Source: Bacteroidaceae bacterium (lineage in GTDB: Bacteria > Bacteroidota > Bacteroidia > Bacteroidales > Bacteroidaceae). Taken from it: a stretch of 64,000 nucleotides of DNA. Location of the stretch: assembly GCA_017560945.1 (NCBI GenBank), contig JAFZDY010000044.1, positions 1 to 64,000 of the forward strand, in the 5' to 3' direction. Below, one piece after another: positions 54,368 to 63,892 of this stretch (its first letter is position 1; every line of letters starts with the position of its first letter). The translations under genes were made by a program, and so were the position numbers. The notes below the pieces were generated by a model that did no database searches, had not been told where the DNA came from, and worked only from the letters and a program-made list of their open reading frames with translations.

Positions 54368-56179
54368 ATGATCAAACATTTCACACTATCCCTGCTAATG
54401 CTATTAGGCTTGACTGTGTCTGCCGAGGCTGCCAAGAAAGCACAGTCGCCCAACAAAGAACTGACAATGGAGTTGCAGCAGGGGCAATACATCGTCAAGT
54501 ACAAGAAAACTACAGTGCTACGCATTGAAGCCAATGGATATGGCTTGGGTACTGTTACTCCAAAGAAGGCAGAACTGGACTTTGTGCGCCACCTTCAGGA
54601 GGACTACACCATGCTGGCTGGTAAGCGCTTGCACTGCACCAACGAAGCGAACGAATATGCCCTGTCAATCGATGACCGCACCCGATTGGTATGGAGACTA
54701 TATAACAATGGTGTGGCCTTCAGATACGAACTCAGCGGGTTGAACCACGAGGTGGTGCCCGAAGAGAAGACTACCTACATCATTCCCGAAGGTACCAACC
54801 GATGGATACAGCGCTGGACAGAGCCTTACGAGGCATTCTTCCCCTATGCTACCACCGGTGAGAGTCGCGACCGCCGATGGGGTTATCCTGCCCTCATAGA
54901 GGCTGAGGAGGGTGTGTTTGCCCTCATCTCGGAGGCCGACATCAACAGCCGCCAGAGTGCATCGTGCCTGCGCAACGACCAGGACGTGGAGCGCTACCGT
55001 GTAAGCCCCGAGAAGAATGACCTGAAACAGCTCGATACATGGTATTCGCCTTGGCGTATGGCCGTGGTGGGTACACTGGCCGATGTGGTGGAGAGCACAC
55101 TGGTGACCGACCTCTCTGAGCCTTGCCGACTGACCGATACCGAGTGGATAGAGCCAGGTGTGGTGTCGTGGATATACTGGGCTCACAACCATGGTAGCAA
55201 TGACTACAACATCATCAAGCAGTACGTGGACATGGCGGTGGAGTTGAAACTCCCCTATGTGCTCATCGATGCTGAGTGGGATGGCATGAAGAATGGCAAA
55301 ACCATAGAGGATGCTGTGAACTATGCCAAGTCGAAAGGTGTGAAGCCAATGATATGGTACAACTCATCGGTGGGATGGGTGAATGGTGCGCCAGGACCTC
55401 AGTACCGACTGAACAAGCCCGAGGATCGCGAACGCGAGTTTGCATGGTGCGAACAATTGGGCGTGGCGGGAGTGAAGGTTGACTTCTTCTCGGGCGACAA
55501 CCAGATGAATATGGAGTACTACATCGATCTGATGGAGAGTGCTGCACTGCACCACCTGCTCATCAACTTCCACGGAGCTACCATTCCCCGCGGATGGCAA
55601 CGTACCTATCCGCACATGCTCACTATGGAGGCAGTGTACGGAGCCGAGTGGTACAACAATACACCTACCTTCACCGACAAGGCTGCTTGCCACAACGCTA
55701 CATTGCCCTACACACGCAATGTCATAGGACCTATGGACTACACCCCCTGTGCATTCTCTGACTCGCAACACCCACACATCACCACCCATGCACACGAGTT
55801 GGCATTGACAGTGCTGTACGAGTCGGGATTGCAACATTTGGCCGACCGTCCTGAGAGCTTCCTTGCTCAACCCAAGGAGGTGAAGGACTTCCTGTCAAAA
55901 CTCCCTGCCGTGTGGGACGAGACACGCTACGTGTCGGGTTACCCAGGTGAGTCAGCCGTATTGGCTCGCCGTAGCGGAAACACCTGGTATGTGGCTGGTA
56001 TCAATGGTACAGACGAGGAGAAGACCCTCGCAGTGGACCTCGCTGACATTGTCCCCTCGATGAGCAAAGTGCGCCTCTTCCTCGATGGAAACAAGTGGGA
56101 TATCCGCACTGCCACCTCAGTGGACAAGGAGGTGAAGTGCCAACCACGTGGCGGATTTGTATTCGTGATAGAGATGTAA
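54368..56179 (+). CDS. GH97 family glycoside hydrolase
   Basis: A 603-residue secreted protein (signal MIKHFTLSLLMLLGLTVSAEA). The N-terminal beta-sandwich (about 25-270; SPNKELTMELQQGQYIVKYK) and catalytic barrel (LIDAEWDGMKNGKTIEDAVNYAKSKGV region; KVDFFSGDNQMNMEYY) fit GH97. Asp in GVKVDFF aligns with the nucleophile of retaining alpha-galactosidase-type members. Inverting alpha-glucosidase members instead use two glutamates, so an alpha-galactosidase-like or related activity is favoured. In a xylan locus it could act on alpha-linked galactose side chains, seen in complex cereal xylans; this is inference. Its gene is followed by GH115 across a hairpin. Confidence 0.88.
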   Translation: MIKHFTLSLLMLLGLTVSAEAAKKAQSPNKELTMELQQGQYIVKYKKTTVLRIEANGYGLGTVTPKKAELDFVRHLQEDYTMLAGKRLHCTNEANEYALSIDDRTRLVWRLYNNGVAFRYELSGLNHEVVPEEKTTYIIPEGTNRWIQRWTEPYEAFFPYATTGESRDRRWGYPALIEAEEGVFALISEADINSRQSASCLRNDQDVERYRVSPEKNDLKQLDTWYSPWRMAVVGTLADVVESTLVTDLSEPCRLTDTEWIEPGVVSWIYWAHNHGSNDYNIIKQYVDMAVELKLPYVLIDAEWDGMKNGKTIEDAVNYAKSKGVKPMIWYNSSVGWVNGAPGPQYRLNKPEDREREFAWCEQLGVAGVKVDFFSGDNQMNMEYYIDLMESAALHHLLINFHGATIPRGWQRTYPHMLTMEAVYGAEWYNNTPTFTDKAACHNATLPYTRNVIGPMDYTPCAFSDSQHPHITTHAHELALTVLYESGLQHLADRPESFLAQPKEVKDFLSKLPAVWDETRYVSGYPGESAVLARRSGNTWYVAGINGTDEEKTLAVDLADIVPSMSKVRLFLDGNKWDIRTATSVDKEVKCQPRGGFVFVIEM

Positions 56180-56206
56180 TCAAATGATGAGATAGACAAA
56201 AAAGAG

Positions 56207-56264
56207 AGTCACATGAGTCTTAGGGCTTGTGTACGTAGGATGTGCCCCCAAGGCTCATGTGACT
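56207..56264. other. Hairpin between GH97 and GH115
   Basis: AGTCACATGAGTCTT (56207-56221) pairs with AAGGCTCATGTGACT (56250-56264) with one G-U. A short T-rich stretch (TTTTCCT) follows, so partial termination is possible. Confidence 0.65.
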
Positions 56265-56300
56265 TTTCCTATTATATAAAACGCTAAACAGATAGAATAG

Positions 56301-58895
56301 ATGAACAGAATACTTATGTGTATGCTCAGTGTCCTTGCCTTTGCATGGACGTTGATGGGGTGCTCGGGCGAAAGGGCAAACCTGCTGACAGTGTCAAACG
56401 AAGCGGTGGAGGGTGGATTTGACCTTTCCAAAGCTGCCGTCGTGTACGATGCTGCAGATGGGAAGACAGTGCGTCGAGTGGCCACACTCTTTGCCGAGGA
56501 TATACAGCGCGTGACGGAGAGCGACGTGAGGGTGGTGGACGAGAAGGAGACACCACTTGCTTCGCAAGTCGTCATCATGGGAACATTGGACGGAAACTCC
56601 CTCATCCAGCAACTGGTGAAGAGTGGCAAGTTGAATGTGAAACCCATCGAGGGAGGATGGGAGCAATACGTCATCCGCCAGGTGGCTAACCCCATGGAGG
56701 GAGTGGACGAGGCACTGGTTATTGCAGGTACCAATCGTCGTGCAGTGGCGTACGGAGCCTTCAGCATCAGTGAGATGATGGGTGTGTCGCCCTTCTATTG
56801 GTGGGCAGATGTACCTGTAAGGAAGTCGCCCGAGGTGTATGTGAAGGCCGACTTTGCCTCGCAATCGCCCAGTGTGAAGTATCGCGGATTCTTCATCAAC
56901 GACGAGGATTGGGGATTGAAGCCCTGGTCATCGAATACCTACGAACCCGAGGTGAACGATATTGGTCCCAAGACCTATGCACAGGTGTGCGAACTCATCC
57001 TTCGCCTGAAGGGAAACATGGTGGCACCAGCCATGCACTCATGCACAGGTGCCTTCTATTCGCACGCCGATAACAAGGTGGTGGCCGACGAGTATGGCAT
57101 ACTCATCACCACCTCGCATTGCGAGCCTCTGTTGTTCAACAATGCATCGTTGCAGGAGTGGGACAAGGAGATAGATGGCGAGTGGGACTACTCGAAAAAC
57201 AAAGAGCGCATCCTTGGCAAACTGGATGCTCGCGTGAAGGAGGCTTCTCCCTACGAAAATATCTACACACTGGCTATGCGTGGCTTGCACGACGAGGGTA
57301 TGCGCGGCAATCTGACCGCGGACGAGAAGGTGCAGATGCTGTTTAACGCCATGGCTGACCAACGTGCAATACTGAGCAAGTACATTGACACACCATTGGA
57401 GGAGATACCTCAGATATTTGTCCCCTACAAAGAGACACTCGACCTCTATGAGAAGGGCCTTCAAGTGCCCGAGGAGGTGACTCTCGTGTGGGTGGACGAC
57501 AACTACGGCTATCTGAAACGTGTGAGCAACCCCGAGGAGCAGAAGCGCAAGGGTGGGGCAGGTGTCTATTACCATACCTCGTACCTGGGCACTCCGCACG
57601 ACTATCTGTGGCTATCCACCACACCTCCTGTACTGATGTACGAGGAGTTGAAGAAGGCCTACGACACAGGCGCCGACCGATACTGGTTGCTCAACGTGGG
57701 CGACATCAAGCCAATGGAACTTGCCGTGAAAACCTTCTTCGACATGGCGTGGGACTTCAATGCATACGACATCGAGAGTATCAACCAACATCAGGCACAA
57801 TACATGGCATCACTCTTTGGCGTGGAGTACGAGGCTAATTTCCAAACTTTGCTCGATGAATATTACCGCCTTGCATGGAGTCGCAAGCCCGAGTATATGG
57901 GATGGGAGCGCGAGTGGGATGCTATACCCGCCAGGGAGTTGACAGGACCTTCAGATTTCTCTTTTGATAATTACAACGATGCCCGTCAGCGATTGGCCGA
58001 CTATGCACGATTGTCCGATGAGGTGGCTCGCATCTGTTTGGAGTTGCCCGAAGAACTGCGTCCTGCATTCTTCGAAATGTTCGCCTACCCAGTGATGGCC
58101 GCCAATCAGATGAATCGCAAATTCCTGTTTGCCCAACTGAATAAAGAGGAGTTGGACAAGGGAAACACAGCAGGTGCCAATTGGGCAGCTTTGGAGTCAA
58201 GCAACGCATACGCCATTATCGAGTATCTGAACGACCGCTATAACACCATGCTTGGTGGCAAGTGGAAAGGTATAATGGACGTGCCTCCTGGCTTCTGCGC
58301 ACGCTATCCTGAGATGCCCGAGGTGACGTATGTCGATGGGGTAGAGCCCCTACCTGTGGATATCGCTCCCCAAACCTCGCAAGAGACGTTGGAGGATTGC
58401 CTGGTGGTGGACTTGTTGCAAGGAAAATTTGTGTCAAAGCAAGGTCACACAGTGCGCTATGTCAAAGGTATTGGATACGACTGGCACGTGGTGCAGATAG
58501 GCGTAGCCACTGAGCCTACGGCAGATGCAACCCGATTGGATGGCACACGAGTGGAGTACACATTGCCCTCTATCGATGCGGAAAGTGTGACAGTGACAGT
58601 GTCGACTCTTCCCTTCTTCCCCTTGTACAAGGGCAAGAGTAATCGCTATGGCATTTCCATTGATGGACAATCGCCCTACGTGACTGAAAACTTGCCCACT
58701 GAATGGAGTGAGCCATGGAAAGACCAAGTGCTGAAGAATGGTGTGGAGGCTTGCGTGACTTTCGACATCGACCCCTCAAAGGATTCGCACACACTCACAC
58801 TCACTTGTGGAGACCCTGGCACTATGGTACAACGCATCATCGTCGATTGGGGAGGCTTGAAGAAAACCTATGTAGGACCTTCAATGAACAGATAA
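56301..58895 (+). CDS. GH115 xylan alpha-1,2-glucuronidase
   Basis: An 864-residue predicted lipoprotein (lipobox LMGC, Cys near residue 21). The family pattern is clear: VIAGTNRRAVAYGAFSISEMMGVSPFYWWADVPV, then KYRGFFINDEDWGLKPW, LRLKGNMVAPAMH, LVWVDDNYGYL and GAGVYYHTSYLGTPHDYLWL. The long C-terminal region ends in a beta-rich module. GH115 enzymes remove (methyl)glucuronic acid from the xylan chain, including internal residues. It pairs well with the CE15, GH30 and GH98 genes of the locus. Length is normal for the family. Confidence 0.93.
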   Translation: MNRILMCMLSVLAFAWTLMGCSGERANLLTVSNEAVEGGFDLSKAAVVYDAADGKTVRRVATLFAEDIQRVTESDVRVVDEKETPLASQVVIMGTLDGNSLIQQLVKSGKLNVKPIEGGWEQYVIRQVANPMEGVDEALVIAGTNRRAVAYGAFSISEMMGVSPFYWWADVPVRKSPEVYVKADFASQSPSVKYRGFFINDEDWGLKPWSSNTYEPEVNDIGPKTYAQVCELILRLKGNMVAPAMHSCTGAFYSHADNKVVADEYGILITTSHCEPLLFNNASLQEWDKEIDGEWDYSKNKERILGKLDARVKEASPYENIYTLAMRGLHDEGMRGNLTADEKVQMLFNAMADQRAILSKYIDTPLEEIPQIFVPYKETLDLYEKGLQVPEEVTLVWVDDNYGYLKRVSNPEEQKRKGGAGVYYHTSYLGTPHDYLWLSTTPPVLMYEELKKAYDTGADRYWLLNVGDIKPMELAVKTFFDMAWDFNAYDIESINQHQAQYMASLFGVEYEANFQTLLDEYYRLAWSRKPEYMGWEREWDAIPARELTGPSDFSFDNYNDARQRLADYARLSDEVARICLELPEELRPAFFEMFAYPVMAANQMNRKFLFAQLNKEELDKGNTAGANWAALESSNAYAIIEYLNDRYNTMLGGKWKGIMDVPPGFCARYPEMPEVTYVDGVEPLPVDIAPQTSQETLEDCLVVDLLQGKFVSKQGHTVRYVKGIGYDWHVVQIGVATEPTADATRLDGTRVEYTLPSIDAESVTVTVSTLPFFPLYKGKSNRYGISIDGQSPYVTENLPTEWSEPWKDQVLKNGVEACVTFDIDPSKDSHTLTLTCGDPGTMVQRIIVDWGGLKKTYVGPSMNR

Positions 58896-59212
58896 CCTCT
58901 GAATATTTTTTAGGCAACCCAAGAAAAATATTTGGATAACCTAAGAAAAATATATAGTAAAAGAATGTAGGTGTATCAAAAATGAATTAGGCATGGATTA
59001 TACGGATTACACGGATAAATTATTATTATAAATCTGCGTTAATCTGTGTAATCCGTGCCTAAATTATAAACGGCATCTGTGATTACAAAGATGATATAAT
59101 TGTTTCATTTTATTTGTCGTACGTTTGATATTTCAGCCTTTTACCTCCTTTATGTTGTGAGGTTCATAAACTTTTACTATTTTTGCACCGTTACTTACTA
59201 AATTAAACAAAC
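58896..59212. repeat. Gap with repeated words and palindromic repeat copy 4
   Basis: CCCAAGAAAAATAT and CCTAAGAAAAATAT recur near 58917-58952. An inverted repeat, 58989-59016 (AGGCATGGATTATACGGATT) with 59032-59060 (ending TGTAATCCGTGCCT), belongs to the dispersed palindromic family. The GH98 promoter is at the right side (59154-59185). No gene is seen. Confidence 0.7.
59154..59185 (+). promoter_or_regulatory. Promoter of the GH98 gene
   Basis: GTTG (59154-59157), 20 bases, then TATTTTTG (59178-59185), 28 bases ahead of the ATG. Confidence 0.6.
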
Positions 59213-62200
59213 ATGATTAGAAGATTTTACTCTTTTTTGATTTTTCTCCTGCTGATGTGTGTGGCAGGAAATGAAGTGTCGGCTCAACAACGCCGTCCTA
59301 TCGATAATGAGAATCCTCTGTGGCTTATCCATGTGGACGTATGGAACAAGGCTGACCCTCAGAAGATTATTGACTTGATTCCCGATGACATCAAACCCTA
59401 CGTGTGTCTGAATCTCTCACTCTCGTGCCAGTATGACACAGAAAAGGATGTGTACAAGATGCCTCAGAATGCTATCCGCACCTATAAGTCATGGGCAACT
59501 GTATGTCAGCTCAACAACATGTGGTTTACTTGTCAGCCAGCCAGTGGTGGACACACCCACATTCAGGATGATGACATTGAAATCTTTGAATACTTCTACA
59601 AGCGTTACCCCAACTTCCTTGGTTGGAACTATTGCGAACAGTTTTGGGGATTTGACGAACCCAACGACGAGAGTTCAAGTTCACAAGCCGACCGCTTGGC
59701 ATTGTTTGCCAAACTTGTCCCCATGGCACACAAGTATGGTGGTTTCCTCACCATCAGTTTCTGTGGAAACATCTGGTCACACGGTCTCAATCCTGTGGGT
59801 ATGATGAAGCGAAACAAGGACTTGTTGAAGGCTTGTCAGGATTACCCCGAGGCTTGTCTTTGGCTCTATAAATACACCACCTCATCATGCTTCTACAACA
59901 ACGAGAGTGTGACCATCTCTCCCTTCATCAGCGGATTGGCCACCAACTATGGCGTGCGCTATGACAACTGTGGATGGAATGGCGCATTGGATGCTATCCT
60001 TGGTGAAGGACATGGTAAGAAATACCCCACTGCAGCAGGTATTGGTACTGTGATGGAGCAGACATGTGTGAACGGTGGAGCCGTGTGGGATGGTCCTGAG
60101 TTGATATGGACAGAGGACTTCCAAAACTTGAGCAACACTACTGTTGATGGTTACTCTCGCCGTAACTGGGGTACTTTCCCCAGCTTCCGCGGAGGATGGA
60201 TAGACATGTTCCGCAAGATTATCGATGGTACCATGCGCATCCCCTCACGTAAGGAGGTCGTGGAAAACACCAAGATTGTGGTGGTGAATGACATCAATAA
60301 CTCTGATTACGAGCAAAGCTATGCTGCTTGGGGAGACCTTTATGACGGACTTTACAAGCAAAACGACCCTTTCAATAAAGGTAATGGTCAATGGATGGAC
60401 AACTACTGCTATTTCAAGAAGACAGGTCGCTATGCTGCTATTCCTGTGGTAATCGACTTGTACGACTCAGTAGCTAAGGCTATCCCTGCACAGGTGAAAA
60501 AGTCGGTGTATAAGACTCGTTGGAGTTCACAAACTGCTAAGGTGAACGAATTCAATAAGAGGTATCCCGAGGTAAGCACTGGTGACCTTTACGTTTCTCG
60601 TCGTGGAAACCAACTTATCACCTACACTCCGTACACTTACTTGAACAAGAAGAAGACTGCTTCGGCTGAGATTCCTTTGCTCTACAACCGTTGCGATACA
60701 TTGGAGTTGAACTACGGAAAACTCAGCAGTGGTACTATTCGCGAGTACAAGGACAGCATTGTATTCTACCTGAACAACTATCGTTCGGACTCAAGTGCTT
60801 TGCAAACCGACTACATCACCATTCGTGGTGCAGAGTCAGAGCCTACCTATACTGTTAAAAAGCGTTTGCTCACAAGCAACATAACTGCCACTCCTGAATG
60901 GGATGAAACTAACAAAATATTTAAGTTGACCTTGAAACACTTGGGCGCAGTGGATTTGGTTATCAATACTCCGGGTGAAGCAGAACCCGAAGGTAAGTTG
61001 GCCGACGCTATTGCCATCACTCCGCTTGGTATTCCTCAACAACCTGCCGACTATAAGGGTGAAATCATCATCGAGGCAGAGGATATGGACTACAGATATA
61101 TCAAGAGTTGTGTGACTGACCCCTATGGCCAGTATCCTTCTGTACGCGGTCATGCAGGTAATGGTTTCATGGATATGGGAACTAACACCAGTGGCTCACT
61201 TCGCCATCAATTGAATAGCAAGGTGTCAGGAGCACATACAATCACAGTACGCTATACTTCTCCCTCGAAGGCCGGAAAAATATCTATTACTGTGAATGGA
61301 ACTAAGAAAAATGTGGATTGTGAGAAAACAGCTACCAACGAATGGCGCAAAGTTTCTGTTTCAGGTACTATCAATGAGGGTAAGAACAATCTTATCATCA
61401 TGAACACAGGTGGAGCATCTATGTACATTGACCAGATTATCTATACTCCTGAAGGTGTAGAGGAAGAGAAATTCTCAGTGACTATGCGCGAAAGCGAGAG
61501 TGGTGAGGCTGTTGCCGATGTGACCGAGGCTGTAGAAGGTCAAGTGGTTAAGCTCACCGTTACTCCCAAGGAAGGCTTTGCTCATGTAGGTTGGGATATC
61601 ATTCACGGAAATGTGACTATCGGCGATGACAATACATTTGTAATGCCCGACGATATCGTGACTTTGCAACCTCTCTTTGTTGACCAGTCTTCAGTGTACA
61701 CTCTTGACTATACCAATGTCCTCAACGGAGCTATTCCTGAAGGATGGCGTACTGTCGATGGTGAAACAATTCATGATTATCCCAACTCTTATGGTTCGGG
61801 TGCTCGTACATTTGTAGGATTTACTGGTTACCAAGGTAAGGCTCTTTATTGGCGTGTAACCAGAGCCGAGTATGGCATGCAGAGTGCATATCCTCTCACA
61901 CTTCAAGCAGGAACCTATAAGTTGACTTTCGCTATGGCTGCTTGGAAGGGTACACCTAAGTATAAGGTTAGCATCATCAACAAGAGTACTGGTAAGGCAG
62001 TTGTTACCTCTTCAGTGCTGAGTGCTACGCCCAATGCCGATGGAAACTCAGGCGCCAATCTTACCTCTGCTAAGCAGTATACACTTGATTTTACTATCAA
62101 TGATCCTGGTAACTATGTCATTCGTTTCCTCAACAATGGTACAGGCTATGATGAGTTCCTGCTCCTCGAATGCCGCATCAATGTGAAGACATTGTCTATC

Positions 62201-62338
62201 GACGACGTATTGACTGAGTCTGTAGGTATTGCTGAAATCTACGACGTCAATGGCATACGCCGTGAAAGTCTCCAACCAGGCTTGAACATCATCGTTACCA
62301 CCGATGGTAAGGTACGTAAGTTGATGATAAAGAAGTAA
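59213..62338 (+). CDS. GH98 endo-acting hydrolase (probable xylanase), multi-domain
   Basis: A 1041-residue secreted enzyme. A signal peptide to VSAQQ is followed by the GH98 barrel (about 30-370; WLIHVDVWNKADPQ, GWNYCEQFWGFDEPND with acidic catalytic candidates, FCGNIWSHGLNPVGM, WTEDF) and the GH98 C-terminal domain to about 580. A CBM6/35-like domain (about 615-755; IIIEAEDMDYRY) follows. An InlB B-repeat-like segment (about 765-825; LTVTPKEGFAHVGW) and a further beta domain come next, then a short tail (IYDVNGIRR). GH98 has both blood-group endo-galactosidases and xylanases; the locus favours xylan. It has its own promoter and terminator. Confidence 0.88.
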   Translation: MIRRFYSFLIFLLLMCVAGNEVSAQQRRPIDNENPLWLIHVDVWNKADPQKIIDLIPDDIKPYVCLNLSLSCQYDTEKDVYKMPQNAIRTYKSWATVCQLNNMWFTCQPASGGHTHIQDDDIEIFEYFYKRYPNFLGWNYCEQFWGFDEPNDESSSSQADRLALFAKLVPMAHKYGGFLTISFCGNIWSHGLNPVGMMKRNKDLLKACQDYPEACLWLYKYTTSSCFYNNESVTISPFISGLATNYGVRYDNCGWNGALDAILGEGHGKKYPTAAGIGTVMEQTCVNGGAVWDGPELIWTEDFQNLSNTTVDGYSRRNWGTFPSFRGGWIDMFRKIIDGTMRIPSRKEVVENTKIVVVNDINNSDYEQSYAAWGDLYDGLYKQNDPFNKGNGQWMDNYCYFKKTGRYAAIPVVIDLYDSVAKAIPAQVKKSVYKTRWSSQTAKVNEFNKRYPEVSTGDLYVSRRGNQLITYTPYTYLNKKKTASAEIPLLYNRCDTLELNYGKLSSGTIREYKDSIVFYLNNYRSDSSALQTDYITIRGAESEPTYTVKKRLLTSNITATPEWDETNKIFKLTLKHLGAVDLVINTPGEAEPEGKLADAIAITPLGIPQQPADYKGEIIIEAEDMDYRYIKSCVTDPYGQYPSVRGHAGNGFMDMGTNTSGSLRHQLNSKVSGAHTITVRYTSPSKAGKISITVNGTKKNVDCEKTATNEWRKVSVSGTINEGKNNLIIMNTGGASMYIDQIIYTPEGVEEEKFSVTMRESESGEAVADVTEAVEGQVVKLTVTPKEGFAHVGWDIIHGNVTIGDDNTFVMPDDIVTLQPLFVDQSSVYTLDYTNVLNGAIPEGWRTVDGETIHDYPNSYGSGARTFVGFTGYQGKALYWRVTRAEYGMQSAYPLTLQAGTYKLTFAMAAWKGTPKYKVSIINKSTGKAVVTSSVLSATPNADGNSGANLTSAKQYTLDFTINDPGNYVIRFLNNGTGYDEFLLLECRINVKTLSIDDVLTESVGIAEIYDVNGIRRESLQPGLNIIVTTDGKVRKLMIKK

Positions 62339-62359
62339 GAGATAATCAATAAATATTCA

Positions 62360-62396
62360 ATAAAAGGGCTGTACAATAAATGTACAGCCCTTTTAT
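62360..62396. terminator. Terminator after GH98
   Basis: AATAAAAGGGCTGTACA (62360-62376) pairs with TGTACAGCCCTTTTATT (from 62380 on) as a perfect arm with T-rich side; it can work on both strands. Confidence 0.85.
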
Positions 62397-62447
62397 TGTA
62401 TTCATCCAAGAAGTGGATGAGGACTAAGGGTTCAAAGTTCAAGGTTT

Positions 62448-62614
62448 AACCTAAATCGGTCATTAGCGTTATGATGATAATAGCCCTATTTTTGAAACAG
62501 ATGTTTTGCTACTTTGAGGGCGCAATGGGGTTCCATTGTAACTGAAAAGTAACGAAACAGATGACAAAAAGATGGTTTCGTTAGCGCGTAACAGTCTAAT
62601 GACCGATTTGGGTT
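62448..62614. mobile_element. MITE-like element
   Basis: AACCTAAATCGGTCATTAG (62448-62466) and its inverted copy (62596-62614) match at 18 of 19 bases and bound a 167-bp gene-free stretch. GAAACAGATG recurs twice inside. It lies between GH98 and the alcohol dehydrogenase, filling most of the 370-base gap. No transposase or clear target duplication is present. Confidence 0.5.
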
Positions 62615-62710
62615 TAAGATTCAAGATTAGTTTGAGCAAAGCCCTACAAGTTAATACCTGTTTTTTACTTCACCCCTACACTCTACACTCTACACCCTAT
62701 ACCTTCTACA

Positions 62711-63892
62711 CTATTTCGCCATGGTGTAAATCTTCTCCATGTCCTCTGCGTGAAGCACTTTGAAGCAACCCTGAGTAGCTTTGTAGTCGCGGCTACACTT
62801 GCGCACCATCTCCTTGATTTCCTCATCGGTGATTTCACGTCCTATAAGTTCGTGGATGTTGATAGGCATACCTATAGCGTGGTAGAAGTGCTCCATAGCC
62901 TCAATACCCTTCAAAGCAGTACCTTCAGGGTCGGTAAAGTCATTGGGGACACCCATCACGTTTACAGCAAAGCGAACGAAGCGGCTCACGTTCTCCTTGT
63001 ACACATAGCGAGCCCAACTGGGCCATACGGCTGCCAATCCTGCACCATGGGTCACGTCGAACATACCACTCAACTCGTGCTCCAATTGGTGAGTAGCCCA
63101 GTCATCAGCCACACCACAACCAGTCAATCCGTTGTGTGCGATGCTGCCTCCCCACATAATCTGAGCGCGGTGACGATAGTCTTCAGGATTCTTCAGCACA
63201 TAGAATACGCTATCCATCATAGTACGCATTACGGCTTCGGCCACCTCAGTGGTCAGTGTCATATCGTCGTCGTGTGTGAAGTATCTCTCCATAGTGTGCA
63301 TGATCATGTCTGTCACACCAGCCGCTGTCTGATAAGGGGGTAGGGTAAAGGTGCGGCAGGGGTTCATGATGGCAAACTTCGGACGAGAGATGTCATTGGA
63401 GTATCCCAACTTTACGTCACCCTCTTCGTTGGTAACCACACTGGCTTCGCTCATCTCGCTACCAGCTGCAGGGATGGTCAACACACATGCCAAGGGCAAG
63501 CAAGCCTTAGCCTCGTCCTTACCCAGGTAGAAGTCCCATACATCGCCTTCGTAGGGCACACCGTAGGCAATACCCTTGGCCGAGTCGATGACACTACCTC
63601 CACCTACTGCCAATATGAAGTCCACACCCTCGCGACGGCACAGGTCAATGCCTTCGCGTATTTTTGACAGGCGAGGGTTGGGTACTACACCACCCAACTT
63701 AACATATTCTACTCCGGCTTCATCCAACAAGTTGCACACCTTTTCCAAAAGTCCAGACTTGATGGCACTCTGTCCACCATAGTGTACCAACACCTTGTTT
63801 CCGCCATACTTCTTTACCAAGTAGGCCACCTTTTCTTCTGACTCCTTTCCGAAAACTACCTCGGTAGGAGCATAATACATGAAATCTTTCAT
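62711..63892 (-). CDS. Iron-containing alcohol dehydrogenase
   Basis: A 393-residue group III alcohol dehydrogenase, similar to butanol dehydrogenase/YqhD-type enzymes that reduce aldehydes with NAD(P)H. The N-terminal Rossmann-like domain ends with the coenzyme motif AVGGGSVIDSAKGIA and CVLTIPAAGSEMSEASVV. Metal ligands are the Asp/His set in TAAGVTDMIMHTMERYF (Asp, His), with later His in HQLEHELSGMFDVTHGAGLAAVWP. The start at 63892 (MKDFMYYAPTEVVFGKE) is preferred over an ATG 36 bases upstream. A weak -7 element CATCTTTG is at 63926-63933 (minus strand). It is not clearly tied to the xylan genes. Confidence 0.93.
   Translation of the reverse strand: MKDFMYYAPTEVVFGKESEEKVAYLVKKYGGNKVLVHYGGQSAIKSGLLEKVCNLLDEAGVEYVKLGGVVPNPRLSKIREGIDLCRREGVDFILAVGGGSVIDSAKGIAYGVPYEGDVWDFYLGKDEAKACLPLACVLTIPAAGSEMSEASVVTNEEGDVKLGYSNDISRPKFAIMNPCRTFTLPPYQTAAGVTDMIMHTMERYFTHDDDMTLTTEVAEAVMRTMMDSVFYVLKNPEDYRHRAQIMWGGSIAHNGLTGCGVADDWATHQLEHELSGMFDVTHGAGLAAVWPSWARYVYKENVSRFVRFAVNVMGVPNDFTDPEGTALKGIEAMEHFYHAIGMPINIHELIGREITDEEIKEMVRKCSRDYKATQGCFKVLHAEDMEKIYTMAK

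Noticed and set aside
57039..57599. Open frames on both strands inside GH115
   Set aside because: They are shadows of the GH115 coding sequence; none has a ribosome site or known domain.
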